A stretch of DNA of 64,000 bases, taken from positions 62,001 to 126,000 of the forward strand of contig NZ_BMRF01000009.1 of the NCBI RefSeq assembly GCF_014648495.1, read 5' to 3'. Made by a program: the position numbers and the translations under genes. Below the pieces are notes generated by a model that was not told the DNA's origin, made no database searches, and worked only from the letters and a program-made list of their open reading frames with translations. The DNA comes from Actinomadura cremea (GTDB lineage: Bacteria; Actinomycetota; Actinomycetes; Streptosporangiales; Streptosporangiaceae). This document shows, in pieces, positions 39,164 to 47,880 of the stretch. Each line of letters begins with the position of its first letter. The first letter of the stretch is position 1.

Positions 39164-40443
39164 TCGGGCACGCTCGCGAACAACTCGTTCTCCTTGCTCT
39201 CGGTGACGACCTGCGCGGCCTCGAGCCTGCCCCGTTCCGCCGGGAACGTCATCACCAGTCCCATGGCGAGGTCGCGCATGCCCCGTCCGATGACGCCGTC
39301 CATGGTCGCGGCGGAGGTGCCGCACGCCTTGAAGGCGCTCAGCGCGACCTGGAAGCACGCCTCGGACACGTCCCCCTTGGCGATCCGCCACTGCCGGTAG
39401 ACGTCGGGCTTGGGCAGCAGCGGCGGATCGGAGGTCTCCAGCTCCAGCTGGCGGCGCACCCACAGGTAGGCCGTCTCCAGCCGTTCGGTCATGTCGCCGA
39501 TGATCACCTGGTGCATCGGGGAGGACGCGATCGGACGGCCGGTGTCGGCGAAGGTCCGCCGGGTGAGCCGGTCGACGGCGAAGTCGTAGACGTTCTGCGC
39601 CGCGCCCAGGTAGCAGGCCGCGATGGCGAGCTGGTTGCCGACGAAGCTGCCTCGGCTCATCCGCAGCATCCGCACGAACGCGCCGGGCACGGTGAGCGCC
39701 TCCTCGGCCGGGACGAACACGCCGGTGAGCGTCACCCCGTGGTTGTTGGAGGCGCGCATGCCGAGCCCGTTCCACGGGGCGCGGGAGGCGACGCCGGGTG
39801 CCTCGCGCGGCACCAGGAACAGCGCGAGCCCGTCGGCGCCGTCCGTGCCCGCCAGGCGCGCCGTCACCAGGTAGGTGTCGGCGACGCCGGTGGCGCAGCC
39901 GAACGACTTCACCCCGTTGAGGAGCCAGCCGCCCGCGGCCGGCGACGCGGTCGTGGCGATCGCGATGTTGGCGGCCGAGCTCTTGACCTCCTCGCTGGCG
40001 AAGTTCGCCATCCACGTCCCGGCGGCCATCCTGCCCAGCACCTTCTCGGCGAACGCCCGCACGGGCTTCACCTCGTCGTCCCCGCTGAACAGGCCGGCCT
40101 CGACCGCCTCCAGCGGGAGCAGGCCGCGCGAGGCGCTGGTGTTGTGGAAGAAGAACGACAGGGCGGTGGACGGGCAGGCGGTGCCCATCGCGTAGGTGGC
40201 GGCGGCCAGGTCGCGCAGGCCCCCGCCGAGGCCCCCGTACTCGACGGGCACCACCAGGCCGAGCAGGCCCGCGTCGCGGAGCAGCGCGACGTGCCCGGAC
40301 GGGAAGTCGCCCGCGGCGTCGGCGGACGCGGCGGCGTCGCGCAGCCGCGGCAGTACCGACTCCACCCGTTCGGCCCGCTCGCGCTCGGCGCCGGTCAGGT
40401 TCTCCACGAGCCGTTCGCCGGTCGGTCTCGTCGGCTTGGTCAT
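39160..40443 (-). CDS. Acyl-CoA dehydrogenase-fold flavoprotein, possible two-component monooxygenase
   Basis: 427 residues with the acyl-CoA dehydrogenase/class D monooxygenase fold: LGLVVPVEYGGLGGGLRDLA (near residue 63), GWLLNGVKSFGCATGVADTY (near 175), FGSR-like GMRASNNHGVTLTG and a C-terminal helical domain. The TEPDAG loop is replaced by ANFASEEVKSSAAN. Its neighbour encodes a flavin reductase, the usual partner of flavin-dependent monooxygenases of this fold. I therefore favour a FMNH2-using hydroxylase or desaturase over a beta-oxidation enzyme. Confidence 0.75.
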   Translation of the reverse strand: MTKPTRPTGERLVENLTGAERERAERVESVLPRLRDAAASADAAGDFPSGHVALLRDAGLLGLVVPVEYGGLGGGLRDLAAATYAMGTACPSTALSFFFHNTSASRGLLPLEAVEAGLFSGDDEVKPVRAFAEKVLGRMAAGTWMANFASEEVKSSAANIAIATTASPAAGGWLLNGVKSFGCATGVADTYLVTARLAGTDGADGLALFLVPREAPGVASRAPWNGLGMRASNNHGVTLTGVFVPAEEALTVPGAFVRMLRMSRGSFVGNQLAIAACYLGAAQNVYDFAVDRLTRRTFADTGRPIASSPMHQVIIGDMTERLETAYLWVRRQLELETSDPPLLPKPDVYRQWRIAKGDVSEACFQVALSAFKACGTSAATMDGVIGRGMRDLAMGLVMTFPAERGRLEAAQVVTESKENELFASVPE

Positions 40444-40463
40444 CGCTGGTTCCCTTCAGGTGG

Positions 40464-41723
40464 TCAGGACGCGGTCCGGTAGGTGCGGCCGGGCAGGGCC
40501 GAACCCCAGATCGTCTCCAGGTCCGTGGCGGCGGCGACCAGGGCGGCCCGGTCGACCGGGGTGGCGACGCCGAGCCGGGCGGCGAGGAACAGCACGTCCT
40601 CCGCGCACAGCCCGCCGTCGATCCCGCCGAGCGTCACGTCGAAACGGCGCACGCCGCTCTTCATCGCGGTCAGCGCGTTCGCCATGCCCAGCCCGTAGGC
40701 CTCGCGCAGCCGGACCCGGACGGGCGCGGGGCGGGAGCGTGCCACCGCCTCCTGGAGCAGGTTGCGGACGAGCAGCGGAGAGGCGGCCTCCGGGCCCTCG
40801 TCGAGGGCGATCTCGGCGCAGCCCGCGGCGACCAGCCGGTCGACGGCGGCGAGCACCTCGGCCTGCCGGGCGGGGGCGAAGCCGTCGCTCACCCGGCCGA
40901 CCACCGGCAGGCCCCGCTCCCGGGCCGCCGCGATGAGGCGGGGCGCGTCCGGCCCGGCCACGATCTCGGCCGTGACCGGGGCCCCGCGCGGTACCTCCGC
41001 CAGGCACGCCGCGTCCTCGACCAGGATCGACCAGTGGGGGAGCGGGCCGTCGTCGGGCACCTCGTCGAGGGCCGGGACGAGCGGGGCGGGCGTCCGCAGC
41101 CGCACACCGGCGGCGCGGACGGACGCCAGCAGGCCGCCGACGCCGGCCCGCGTCACGCGGGCGGGGGCGGTGCCGGACGCGCGGAGCCTGCGGTGCAGCG
41201 CGGCGGCGAGCCCGGTGTCGGCGATCGTCATCTCGTCCGGCAGCGGGTCGGCGAGCTGGCCCCAGGCGCGGGAGTGGAACAGCAGGGGGGCGGTGCGGCG
41301 GGAGGCCCGCGCGGTGAGCACCTCGCCCACGAAGATGGTGTGGTCGCCGCCGGGGTAGGCGTGCACCACGCGGCAGTCCAGCCAGGCCAGCGCCTCGTCC
41401 AGCACCGGCGCCCCGGTCGGCGCGGCCGTCCAGGAGGCGCCGGCGAACCGGTCGCCCGGCTCGCGCCCGGCGAACCGGTGCCCGATGTGCGCCTGGTCCT
41501 TGCCGAGGAAGCTGACCCCGAAGACGCCGCTGCGCACGATGAGCGCGTGCGTGTGGATGTTCCGGGCCAGGCAGACCATGACCAGCGGCGGGTCGAGGCT
41601 GACACTGCCGAACGAGCCGGCGGTCATGCCGTGCCGGCCGCCCTCGGCGATGGTGGTGACCACCGCGACACCGGTCGGCCACTGCCCCAGCACCGCGCGG
41701 AAGGTCTGTGCGTCGACCGTCAC
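40464..41723 (-). CDS. Flavin reductase fused to an HMGL-like aldolase domain
   Basis: 419 residues from GTG 41723. Residues ~5-165 are a flavin reductase domain (FRAVLGQWPTGVAVVTTIAE, GMTAGSFGSVSLDPPLVMVC, HIGHRFAGREPGDRFAG). Residues ~195-400 look like the C-terminal part of a DRE-TIM aldolase/HMG-CoA lyase: EAYGLGMANALTAMKSGVRR, then FDVTLGGIDGG, LCAEDVLFLAARLGV and TPVDRAALVAAA. The first barrel half, with the DRE-type acidic residues, seems shortened. The reductase part should supply reduced flavin to the 39160 product. Confidence 0.78.
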   Translation of the reverse strand: MTVDAQTFRAVLGQWPTGVAVVTTIAEGGRHGMTAGSFGSVSLDPPLVMVCLARNIHTHALIVRSGVFGVSFLGKDQAHIGHRFAGREPGDRFAGASWTAAPTGAPVLDEALAWLDCRVVHAYPGGDHTIFVGEVLTARASRRTAPLLFHSRAWGQLADPLPDEMTIADTGLAAALHRRLRASGTAPARVTRAGVGGLLASVRAAGVRLRTPAPLVPALDEVPDDGPLPHWSILVEDAACLAEVPRGAPVTAEIVAGPDAPRLIAAARERGLPVVGRVSDGFAPARQAEVLAAVDRLVAAGCAEIALDEGPEAASPLLVRNLLQEAVARSRPAPVRVRLREAYGLGMANALTAMKSGVRRFDVTLGGIDGGLCAEDVLFLAARLGVATPVDRAALVAAATDLETIWGSALPGRTYRTAS

Positions 41724-41739
41724 GGCATCGCAGCCCTTC

Positions 41740-41764
41740 GTTTCGCTTTAGGAAACACCGTACC
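41740..41764. promoter_or_regulatory. Operator array site c, upstream of the flavin operon
   Basis: GTTTC-N7-GAAAC (41740-41756), followed after 3 bases by a weak half-site GTACC. It lies 17 bp before GTG 41723 of the flavin reductase fusion. Confidence 0.6.
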
Positions 41765-41816
41765 GCTCACGGTAACGAGCAGGCGGAGCGGGTGTCAACG
41801 CCGGAATCGGTGACGA

Positions 41817-41837
41817 GCGTTTCCGTACGGGAAACGC
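41817..41837. promoter_or_regulatory. Operator array site d, upstream of the IclR gene
   Basis: GCGTTTCC-GTACG-GGAAACGC is a near-perfect 21-bp palindrome containing GTTTC-N7-GAAAC. It lies 49 bp before the IclR start, the usual position for autoregulation. Confidence 0.65.
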
Positions 41838-41885
41838 GATGACTAGACTGGGGTCGCCGACCACGTCCCGTCGAAAGGAACCGCA

Positions 41886-42707
41886 GTGGCGCGTGCCGCC
41901 TCCTCCTCGAGCGTCCCCGCGTCCCCCGCCGAGGACGGCGAGGGGCAGAGCCGGTCGATCGCCGCCGTCGAGCGCGCGATGGACGTCCTGCTGCTGTTCG
42001 GGCGCAGCGGCCGGGCCGACCTCGGGGTGACCGAGATCGCCACCGAGCTGGGGCTGACCAAGGCCGCCGTGCACCGCATCCTGACCGCGCTGCGCAGCCG
42101 CGACCTGATCACCGTCGACGCGGTCACCCGCCGGTACGCCCTCGGCCACGGGGCGGTCGCGCTCGGCCGCGCCTACCTCGCCCGGATGGACCTGCGCGCC
42201 CTGGCCGCCCCCGAGCTGCGCGGCCTCGCCCAGCGGGTGGGGGAGACGGCCACCCTGTCGATCCGGCGCGGCGACACCCGGCTGTACGTCGACCAGGTCG
42301 TGCCGCAGCACGAGCTCCGGGTGGAGGTCAGCCTCGGCATCCCCTACCCGCTGCACGCGGGCAGCTCCTCCAAGGTGATCCTGGCCTTCCTCGACGACGC
42401 CGAGGTCGACGGCCTGGTCGGCCGGCACGGGCTGGAGGCCCTGACCCCCCGGACGATCGTGGACGCCGAGCGCCTGCGCAAGGAGCTGGCGGCGATCCGC
42501 AGGCGCGGCCACGCGTCGTCCCTGGGCGAGCGCCAGGAGGGGACCGCCTCGATCGCCGCGCCGATCTTCGACCACGACGGCCGGGTGATCGCGGCGCTGA
42601 GCGTCGCCGGGCCGCTGAGCCGCTTCAAGGCGCGGATGGCCGAGTGCACGCCGCCGCTGGTGGAGTCGGCGGCCCGCATCTCCGGCGAACTCGGCCACAG
42701 CGGCTGA
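41886..42707 (+). CDS. IclR-family transcriptional regulator
   Basis: 273 residues from GTG 41886. The N-terminal winged HTH (about residues 24-85) contains LGVTEIATELGLTKAAVHRI then LTALRSRDLI. The C-terminal effector domain (about 95-265) has GRAYLARMDLRALAAPELRG, HAGSSSKVILAF and a GHASSLGERQEGTASIAAPI segment typical of IclR. It is divergent from the flavin operon with operator sites between them. It is the only IclR gene in the window and hence the prime candidate to read the GAAAC/GTTTC arrays. Confidence 0.92.
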   Translation: MARAASSSSVPASPAEDGEGQSRSIAAVERAMDVLLLFGRSGRADLGVTEIATELGLTKAAVHRILTALRSRDLITVDAVTRRYALGHGAVALGRAYLARMDLRALAAPELRGLAQRVGETATLSIRRGDTRLYVDQVVPQHELRVEVSLGIPYPLHAGSSSKVILAFLDDAEVDGLVGRHGLEALTPRTIVDAERLRKELAAIRRRGHASSLGERQEGTASIAAPIFDHDGRVIAALSVAGPLSRFKARMAECTPPLVESAARISGELGHSG

Positions 42708-42734
42708 CCCGCCCGCCGGCCCCGGGGCCACGGG

Positions 42735-43442
42735 TCACAGGTCGGCGCCGGGCTTGAGAACGCCGAGGACGGCCGCGCCCAGGACCGCGGCCCAGATGCC
42801 GAACACGTACGGCAGGCAGCCGTCCACCGAACGCCGGAGCGTGCGTTCGACCTCCGGTGTGGAGCCGCCGCCCATCAGGGCGCCGAAGGCGGGCCCGAAG
42901 GGGCGCAGCGTGATCCGGATGCCGAGCCCGCAGGCGATGGCCGCCGTGTAGAGGGCGACCTTGCCGCCGAGCCAGCGCGGGTCGGTGGTGACGCCGAACG
43001 GCCGCTCGGCGAGCAGGGTGTAGGCGGCCACGGCGGCGAGCACGAGGATCAGTCCGATCCGGACCGTCCAGTCGGCGCACCGCACCCAGGGGAAGCGCCC
43101 GTGCGTGCGGTGGTCGGCGATCGTGGCGGCGAGCCAGGCCGCCGCGAGCAGCCAGACGAGCGTCACCTGCCACCGGCCGAAGGCGGGCGCGCCGAGGACC
43201 TCGGCGCCGTGCGGATCCAGCGCCATGAGCGTGACCCCGCTCGGCAGGAACAGCACCAGGCAGATCTTCGGACCGAGGTCGAGCCCGCTCATCACGTTGA
43301 GCGCCGTGGCGCGTGCGGCCGGGGCCAGCCCGGGTCTGAGCACGTACCGGCTGGAGTAGAAGACCCCGAGGTCGCCGCCGAGCCAGAAGACGAAGAGCAC
43401 CAGGTGCAGCAGGATCCACCAGCCGTGCGCGTGCGCCCCCAC
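42735..43442 (-). CDS. Integral membrane protein, possible haem/copper-type
   Basis: 235 residues. I chose GTG 43442 because GAGGAGG lies 6 bases upstream; a TTG at 43457 overlaps that site. There are about six membrane segments (GWWILLHLVLFVFWLGGDLG, QVTLVWLLAAAWLAATIA, IGLILVLAAVAAYTLLAE, FGIWAAVLGAAVLGVLK). HAHGWW and HLVLF histidines in the first helix could bind haem or metal, as in CopD/urate-oxidase-type membrane domains. No firm family. Operator site e lies 20 bp upstream. Confidence 0.68.
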   Translation of the reverse strand: MGAHAHGWWILLHLVLFVFWLGGDLGVFYSSRYVLRPGLAPAARATALNVMSGLDLGPKICLVLFLPSGVTLMALDPHGAEVLGAPAFGRWQVTLVWLLAAAWLAATIADHRTHGRFPWVRCADWTVRIGLILVLAAVAAYTLLAERPFGVTTDPRWLGGKVALYTAAIACGLGIRITLRPFGPAFGALMGGGSTPEVERTLRRSVDGCLPYVFGIWAAVLGAAVLGVLKPGADL

Positions 43443-43461
43443 GACCGTCCTCCTCAATTTG

Positions 43462-43486
43462 GAAACGGTGTTCCGGTGTGGGGAAC
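43462..43486. promoter_or_regulatory. Operator array site e, upstream of the membrane protein
   Basis: GAAAC-N3-GTTCC-N7-GGAAC: two half-sites with one mismatch each but identical spacing to the other arrays. It lies 20 bp before GTG 43442. Confidence 0.55.
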
Positions 43487-43500
43487 CGTAACACGAGCCT

Positions 43501-44178
43501 TCAGGCTCCGGCCGGGCGTGCCCGCCGCCCCGCCAGTTCGGCGAAGACCACCAGCCGGTAGGCGGCGGAGAACTTCGGATGGCAGGTCGTGAGCGTGAGC
43601 ATCGCCGTGCGGGGGGCGCGGCCCGGCTTCCCCGGCACGGGGGCGACGACGTCGGTGCGGCCCGGCCGGACGACGACGTGCTTCGTCACCTCGTAGACGT
43701 AGGTGGTCGTCGCGGTGTCGACGAGGATCTCGTCTCCGCGCGCCAGTTCGCCGTTGCGCTCGAACGGTCCCCCGTAGGTGGTGCGGTGACCGGCGATCGC
43801 CATGTTGCCGACCTGTCCGGGCCCCGCCGACTCCGGATAGTGGCCCGGCCCCTTGCGCAGGTCCGCGATGCCCACGCCCTCGACCACCGTGTACCGGTAC
43901 GACGAGCCGAACCGGGGGATCCGCAGCAGCGCGTACGCCCGGCCCGCCGCGGGCCCGGCCGCCGCGGCGGCCCTGCGCCCCCCGCCGTCCCGCCGCTCCG
44001 CCGCCGAGAACTTCTGGACTCTCGCCGCGCTCCACCGCCGTTCGAGTTCGTCGTGCAGCTCGCCCTGCCGCCGGTCGGTGTACTCGCCGGTTCCCCAGGC
44101 GAGATACGCGACGAACATGGCGAGGAGGAGGCCCGCGGTCATCGACAGCTCGGCCAGGGTTCGCAGCGCGGTCCGCAT
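43501..44178 (-). CDS. Sortase (class E-like)
   Basis: 225 residues with an N-terminal membrane anchor (LSMTAGLLLAMFVAYLAWGT, about residues 11-30). The transpeptidase domain has the catalytic His in NMAIAGHRTTYGGPF (near residue 134), Cys in MLTLTTCHPKFS (TLxTC, near 200) and Arg in SAAYRLV. It would attach LPXTG-type proteins to the cell wall. The LPNTG protein encoded at 50371 is the visible substrate. It is divergent from the surface cluster and shares its operator region. Confidence 0.92.
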   Translation of the reverse strand: MRTALRTLAELSMTAGLLLAMFVAYLAWGTGEYTDRRQGELHDELERRWSAARVQKFSAAERRDGGGRRAAAAAGPAAGRAYALLRIPRFGSSYRYTVVEGVGIADLRKGPGHYPESAGPGQVGNMAIAGHRTTYGGPFERNGELARGDEILVDTATTTYVYEVTKHVVVRPGRTDVVAPVPGKPGRAPRTAMLTLTTCHPKFSAAYRLVVFAELAGRRARPAGA

Positions 44179-44205
44179 GGCTCGGAACCGTAACCCTTTG
44201 GTGGG

Positions 44206-44230
44206 GAAACGGCGATTCCCGTAGTGAAAC
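44206..44230. promoter_or_regulatory. Operator array site f, upstream of the sortase
   Basis: GAAAC-N3-GATTC-N7-GAAAC, two perfect and one near-perfect half-site in the standard spacing, 28 bp before the sortase ATG at 44178. Confidence 0.6.
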
Positions 44231-44300
44231 GATTGGGTCTCCGCCCGCGCCCGCCCCTTGACAGCACACGTCCCGAGTGGTTTCGCTATGTCCACCTTGC

Positions 44301-44329
44301 GAAACCTCGTTTCCTTCTGCGAAACGAGG
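44301..44329. promoter_or_regulatory. Operator array site g, upstream of the surface cluster
   Basis: GAAAC-N3-GTTTC-N7-GAAAC with all three half-sites perfect (44301-44325). The right part is also a 9-7-9 inverted repeat, CCTCGTTTC/GAAACGAGG (44305-44329). It lies 22 bp before ATG 44351. Confidence 0.72.
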
Positions 44330-44350
44330 AGGGAAGGACGGCGACACACG

Positions 44351-45670
44351 ATGAGACGCACACGTTCGGTCCTGCGCGGAGCGGCGGCGGCCGTCACCGC
44401 CGCGGGCGCCGTCACGGTCCCGGCGGCCCCGACGGGCGTCGCGCACGCCGCCACCGGCCAGGTTCCCTACCAGTGCCAGATCTTCAGCACCCGGTTCGAC
44501 TACGACGCGACCGTGACGGTCACCGCGCCCGCCTCGGCCCGGGTCGGCGACGAGGTCACCGTCGAGGCCGACTTCTCCGACCTGCCCGGCGTCGCGCCCC
44601 TTCCGGTCGACGCCTGGACCACCTCAGGCACGCTCACCCTCTCGGGGGCGCAGACCGGGTCGGTCCCGATCCGGGCGCCCGAGCGGACCGGGCCGGTCCC
44701 GCCGTACGGCGAGGTCCCGATCGGCACGGTGTCCGGCACGGTCACGCTCGGCGCCGCCGGCGACGTGCGGATCGCCCCCGGCGAGCTGACGATCCTCGCC
44801 GACGCCGGTGCCCAGGCCACCATCACCTGCACGCCCGCGGGCACGCCCCCGAGCCTCGCCACGATCGGCGTCGGGCAGGGCGGGCCCGCGGCCTCGGTCA
44901 GCCCGTCCACCGTCGTCCAGGGCGGAACCGTCGCCTTCGGCGGCTCGGGCTGGGAACCGGGCCCCGTCGGCGCCGCCCTGTGCGACGCGAGCGGCGCCGC
45001 CTGCGAGCCGGACGACCTGACCGGGGCGACGGTCGCCGCCGACGCCGCCGGGGCGCTCACCGGGTCGGCGACCGTCGCCGGGACCGCCGCCGCGGGCGCC
45101 CGCACCGTCGTGCTCACCCAGGGCGCGGTGCGCCGGAGCGTCGCGCTGACCGTCACCGGGACCACGCCGCCGCCCACCGGGCAGTGCGCCGACCGCCCCG
45201 CGGACCGGTGCGGCGAGCAGAAGATCAACCTGACCGTGAACGGCGGGCCGCTCACCATGTCCCGCGAGCCGGGAGAGGTCGACCTGACCCCGGTCACGCT
45301 GGACGGGACCCGGCAGACCGCCACCGGCTCGCTGAAGCGCGTCGACGTCATCGACGCGCGCGGCGGCACCACCGGCTGGTCGCTCACCGGCACCCTGACG
45401 GACTTCGCGGCGCCCGCCGGCACGAAGATCCCGGCCGGGAACCTGTCCTGGACCCCGGCCTGCACCGCCGCGCCCGGGTCCAGCGCCGTGACCCCCGGCA
45501 GCGCGGGCCCGCTCGACGCCACCACGGCGGCGACGCTGTGCAGCGCGCCCGGCGGCGCCGGGCAGATCACCGGCGGCACGTTCACCGCCGGCGCGGACCT
45601 GAACCTCACCGTCCCCCCGGCGACGGGCGCCGGCCGCTACACCGCCGTCCTCACCCTCACGCTGTCCTGA
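44351..45670 (+). CDS. Secreted protein with WxL-like C-terminal domain
   Basis: 439 residues. The signal peptide is SVLRGAAAAVTAAGAVTVPA followed by APTGVAHA. The N-terminal domain (about 40-165) is a beta-rich actinobacterial module (YQCQIFSTRFDYDATVTVTA). A second Ig-like domain (about 175-275) has SVSPSTVVQGGTVAFGGSGW and a LCDASGAACEP Cys pair, like neocarzinostatin. The C-terminal ~160 residues resemble a WxL domain: GWSLTGTLTDF, then YTAVLTLTLS at the end. WxL domains bind peptidoglycan non-covalently. It heads the surface operon. Confidence 0.75.
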   Translation: MRRTRSVLRGAAAAVTAAGAVTVPAAPTGVAHAATGQVPYQCQIFSTRFDYDATVTVTAPASARVGDEVTVEADFSDLPGVAPLPVDAWTTSGTLTLSGAQTGSVPIRAPERTGPVPPYGEVPIGTVSGTVTLGAAGDVRIAPGELTILADAGAQATITCTPAGTPPSLATIGVGQGGPAASVSPSTVVQGGTVAFGGSGWEPGPVGAALCDASGAACEPDDLTGATVAADAAGALTGSATVAGTAAAGARTVVLTQGAVRRSVALTVTGTTPPPTGQCADRPADRCGEQKINLTVNGGPLTMSREPGEVDLTPVTLDGTRQTATGSLKRVDVIDARGGTTGWSLTGTLTDFAAPAGTKIPAGNLSWTPACTAAPGSSAVTPGSAGPLDATTAATLCSAPGGAGQITGGTFTAGADLNLTVPPATGAGRYTAVLTLTLS

Positions 45671-45703
45671 CCCGCCCGTCCCGAGCGACGCCCGAGGTGA
45701 TCG

Positions 45704-46768
45704 ATGAGGCTCCGACATCGGATCGCCGCCGCCGCGGTGGCGGTGGGCGCGGCCGCCGCCCCCGGCGTCCCGCCGCCCGCCACCGCCGCGACGGCGCCCG
45801 CCGCGACGGCGTCCCCGCCCGCCGGTCCGGCCGCGGCCCCCGGCCCGGCGACCGGGAACGGGTCCTGGTCGGTGGGGCCCGCCAACCGCAGCGAAGCCCC
45901 CGCGGCCCGGCCCTTCTTCGCCTTCGAGGCCCCGCCCGGCGAGACCGTCCGGGACGTCGTCCGGATCACCAACCTGACCGGCGGGCCCCTCACCTTCCGG
46001 CTGTACGGGGCGGACGCCTACAACACCCCGCGCGACGCCGGGTTCGCGCTGCGCACCGCCGAGGAGACGTCCCGGGACGTGGGGGCGTGGATCTCCGTGA
46101 AGCCGGCGTCGCTGACGATCCCGGCGCGCGGCGCGAAGGAGCTGCCCTTCACGCTGAAGGTTCCGCACAACGCCACGCCCGGTGAGCACATCGGCGGCAT
46201 CGTCGCGCTGAACACCGCCATCGAGAGCGTGCAGCGCAGCGGCGGCGCCCGCGTCGGGGTGCGGCGCGCGGTCGGCGCCCGCGTCCACCTCCGTGTCGCG
46301 GGCCCGCTCACCCCGGGACTGCGCGCCGCCGGCCTCGGCGTGGACCGGACCGAGCCGCTGGTCCCCTTCGTCGGGCGGGGACGGGGGACGATCCGCTACA
46401 CGGTCGTCAACACCGGCAACCAGCGGGTCTCGCCGACCGCCCGCGTCCGGGCCACCGGACTGTTCGGCCGCGAGATCGAGCGGTGGCCCGACCGGCGCCT
46501 GCCGGAGATCCTCCCCGGCGAGCGCACCGAGATCACGCTGCCCTGGAACGGCCCCCCGGCGATGGACGCGGTCACGGTGCGGGTCGAGCTGGTCGCCGCG
46601 GGCGGGATCCGGGTCCGCGCCCAGACCGGGTTCACCGCGCTGCCCTGGGCGGCGCTGCTGACCGCCGCCGGCATCGTCGTCGTGCTGTGGTCCGTCCTGC
46701 CCCGGCTGATCCGCCGCTGGCGGGAGCGGGCGGGGCTGGCCTCCGGCGAGACGGGGGCGTTCCTGTGA
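45704..46768 (+). CDS. DUF916-like WxL-interacting surface protein
   Basis: 354 residues: signal peptide, an Ala/Pro-rich stretch, then the DUF916-type domain (PFFAFEAPPGETVRDVVRIT, DVGAWISVKPASLTIPARGA, HIGGIVALNTAI, about residues 68-190). A second beta domain (about 205-310) follows, then a membrane helix (LPWAALLTAAGIVVVLWSVL) and a basic tail. In Firmicutes such proteins are encoded with WxL proteins and bind them at the wall. The same pairing here, directly after a WxL-like gene, supports a surface complex. Confidence 0.8.
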   Translation: MRLRHRIAAAAVAVGAAAAPGVPPPATAATAPAATASPPAGPAAAPGPATGNGSWSVGPANRSEAPAARPFFAFEAPPGETVRDVVRITNLTGGPLTFRLYGADAYNTPRDAGFALRTAEETSRDVGAWISVKPASLTIPARGAKELPFTLKVPHNATPGEHIGGIVALNTAIESVQRSGGARVGVRRAVGARVHLRVAGPLTPGLRAAGLGVDRTEPLVPFVGRGRGTIRYTVVNTGNQRVSPTARVRATGLFGREIERWPDRRLPEILPGERTEITLPWNGPPAMDAVTVRVELVAAGGIRVRAQTGFTALPWAALLTAAGIVVVLWSVLPRLIRRWRERAGLASGETGAFL

Positions 46769-47880
46769 GCCTCCGGCCGATCGCCGTCCTGCTCGCCGCG
46801 GGCGCGGTCCTGTCCGTCCAGGCCGTTCCGGCCCATGCCGCCCCGGTGCGGACGGCGTCTCCGGCCGCCGCCGGTCCGGCCCCCGGCGTGAGCGTCGAAC
46901 CGGGCACGGCCGCCGCGGGCACGACCGTCCGGATCCGCGGCGGTTCGTGGACGCCCGGCGCTACCGTGCAGGTCCAGGTGTGCGGCGCCGAGGCGGTGCA
47001 CGGATCGGCGGACTGCGACACCGAACGCGGCGTCACCGCGATGGTCGCCCCCGCCGGGACGTTCGAGGCCGGCCTCACCGTGGGCGCGCCGCCCGCCGCG
47101 TGCCCCTGCGTGGTCCGCGCCGGCACCCTGCCGGGCACGCCGGGCCCGCCGGCGACGGCCACCGCGCCGTTCAGCGTCGCCGGGCATCCCGTCGAGCGCG
47201 TGCGCCGGGACGTCGTCCCCGTCCGCGCGGACGTCGTCGGGCTGGAGGTCGTCGGCGGCGGCGGGCGCGGCGAGCTGTTCGGCGGCAGCCCGCGGCGGAC
47301 CCTGGTCCTCCAGATCCGCAACTCGGGCGCCGAACCCATCGAGGACGCCCCGCTGGTGGTCGGCTGGGGCGCGGCCGACACCCCCGACAGCCCGCTGGAC
47401 GCGCCCGGGACCGGCACGCTGCGCCCCGGCCGGACCGCCACGTACGAGATTCCGGTGGAACTGCCCCGAGGGTCCTTCGGCCGGTTCGTGGTCGGCGGCC
47501 GGTACGCCGGGTCCGTCCCGTTCGAGACGTCGTTCAGCGCCTATCCCTGGGGACTGCTCGGGGTGAACGCGCTCGCCGCGCTGCTCCTGCTGCTCGGGGT
47601 CCGGCTGACGCTGGGCCGCCGGGCGGCCCGCCGGAGGCGGGAGTGGCCGCGGCCCGAACCCGCGACGGGCCGTCCGGTCGCTCCGCGCCTCGCCCCGGCG
47701 GTGGAGTTCGCCGACGTGATCGGGTACCTGGACTCCGTCGCGCCGTCGCCGTCCGGCGCCTACGTGATCGACCGCGACGAGCTGATCGGCTACCTGGAGC
47801 GCCGCCGCCGCGGCGGCGAGCCCGTCGACACCGAGGCGCTGGACCGGTTCCTCGCCCTGCCGAGGGGAGAGGCACGATGA
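46765..47880 (+). CDS. Membrane-anchored surface protein with neocarzinostatin-like domain
   Basis: 371 residues from GTG 46765. A signal peptide is followed by an Ig-like domain with VSVEPGTAAAGTTVRIRGGS, VQVQVCGAEAVHGSADCDTE and ACPCVVRA. These repeat the two-cysteine-pair pattern of the neocarzinostatin fold (about residues 32-135). A second beta domain (RRTLVLQIRNSGAEPIEDAP) and a membrane helix (YPWGLLGVNALAALLLLLGV, near residue 260) follow. The cytoplasmic ~100-residue tail is unusual for a surface adhesin and may contact the transporter-like protein encoded next. Confidence 0.72.
   Translation: MSLRPIAVLLAAGAVLSVQAVPAHAAPVRTASPAAAGPAPGVSVEPGTAAAGTTVRIRGGSWTPGATVQVQVCGAEAVHGSADCDTERGVTAMVAPAGTFEAGLTVGAPPAACPCVVRAGTLPGTPGPPATATAPFSVAGHPVERVRRDVVPVRADVVGLEVVGGGGRGELFGGSPRRTLVLQIRNSGAEPIEDAPLVVGWGAADTPDSPLDAPGTGTLRPGRTATYEIPVELPRGSFGRFVVGGRYAGSVPFETSFSAYPWGLLGVNALAALLLLLGVRLTLGRRAARRRREWPRPEPATGRPVAPRLAPAVEFADVIGYLDSVAPSPSGAYVIDRDELIGYLERRRRGGEPVDTEALDRFLALPRGEAR

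Noticed and set aside
42718-42729. GGCCCCGGGGCC palindrome between the IclR gene and the membrane protein gene as a terminator
   Set aside because: It is only 12 bp with no loop, and such palindromes are common by chance at this GC content.
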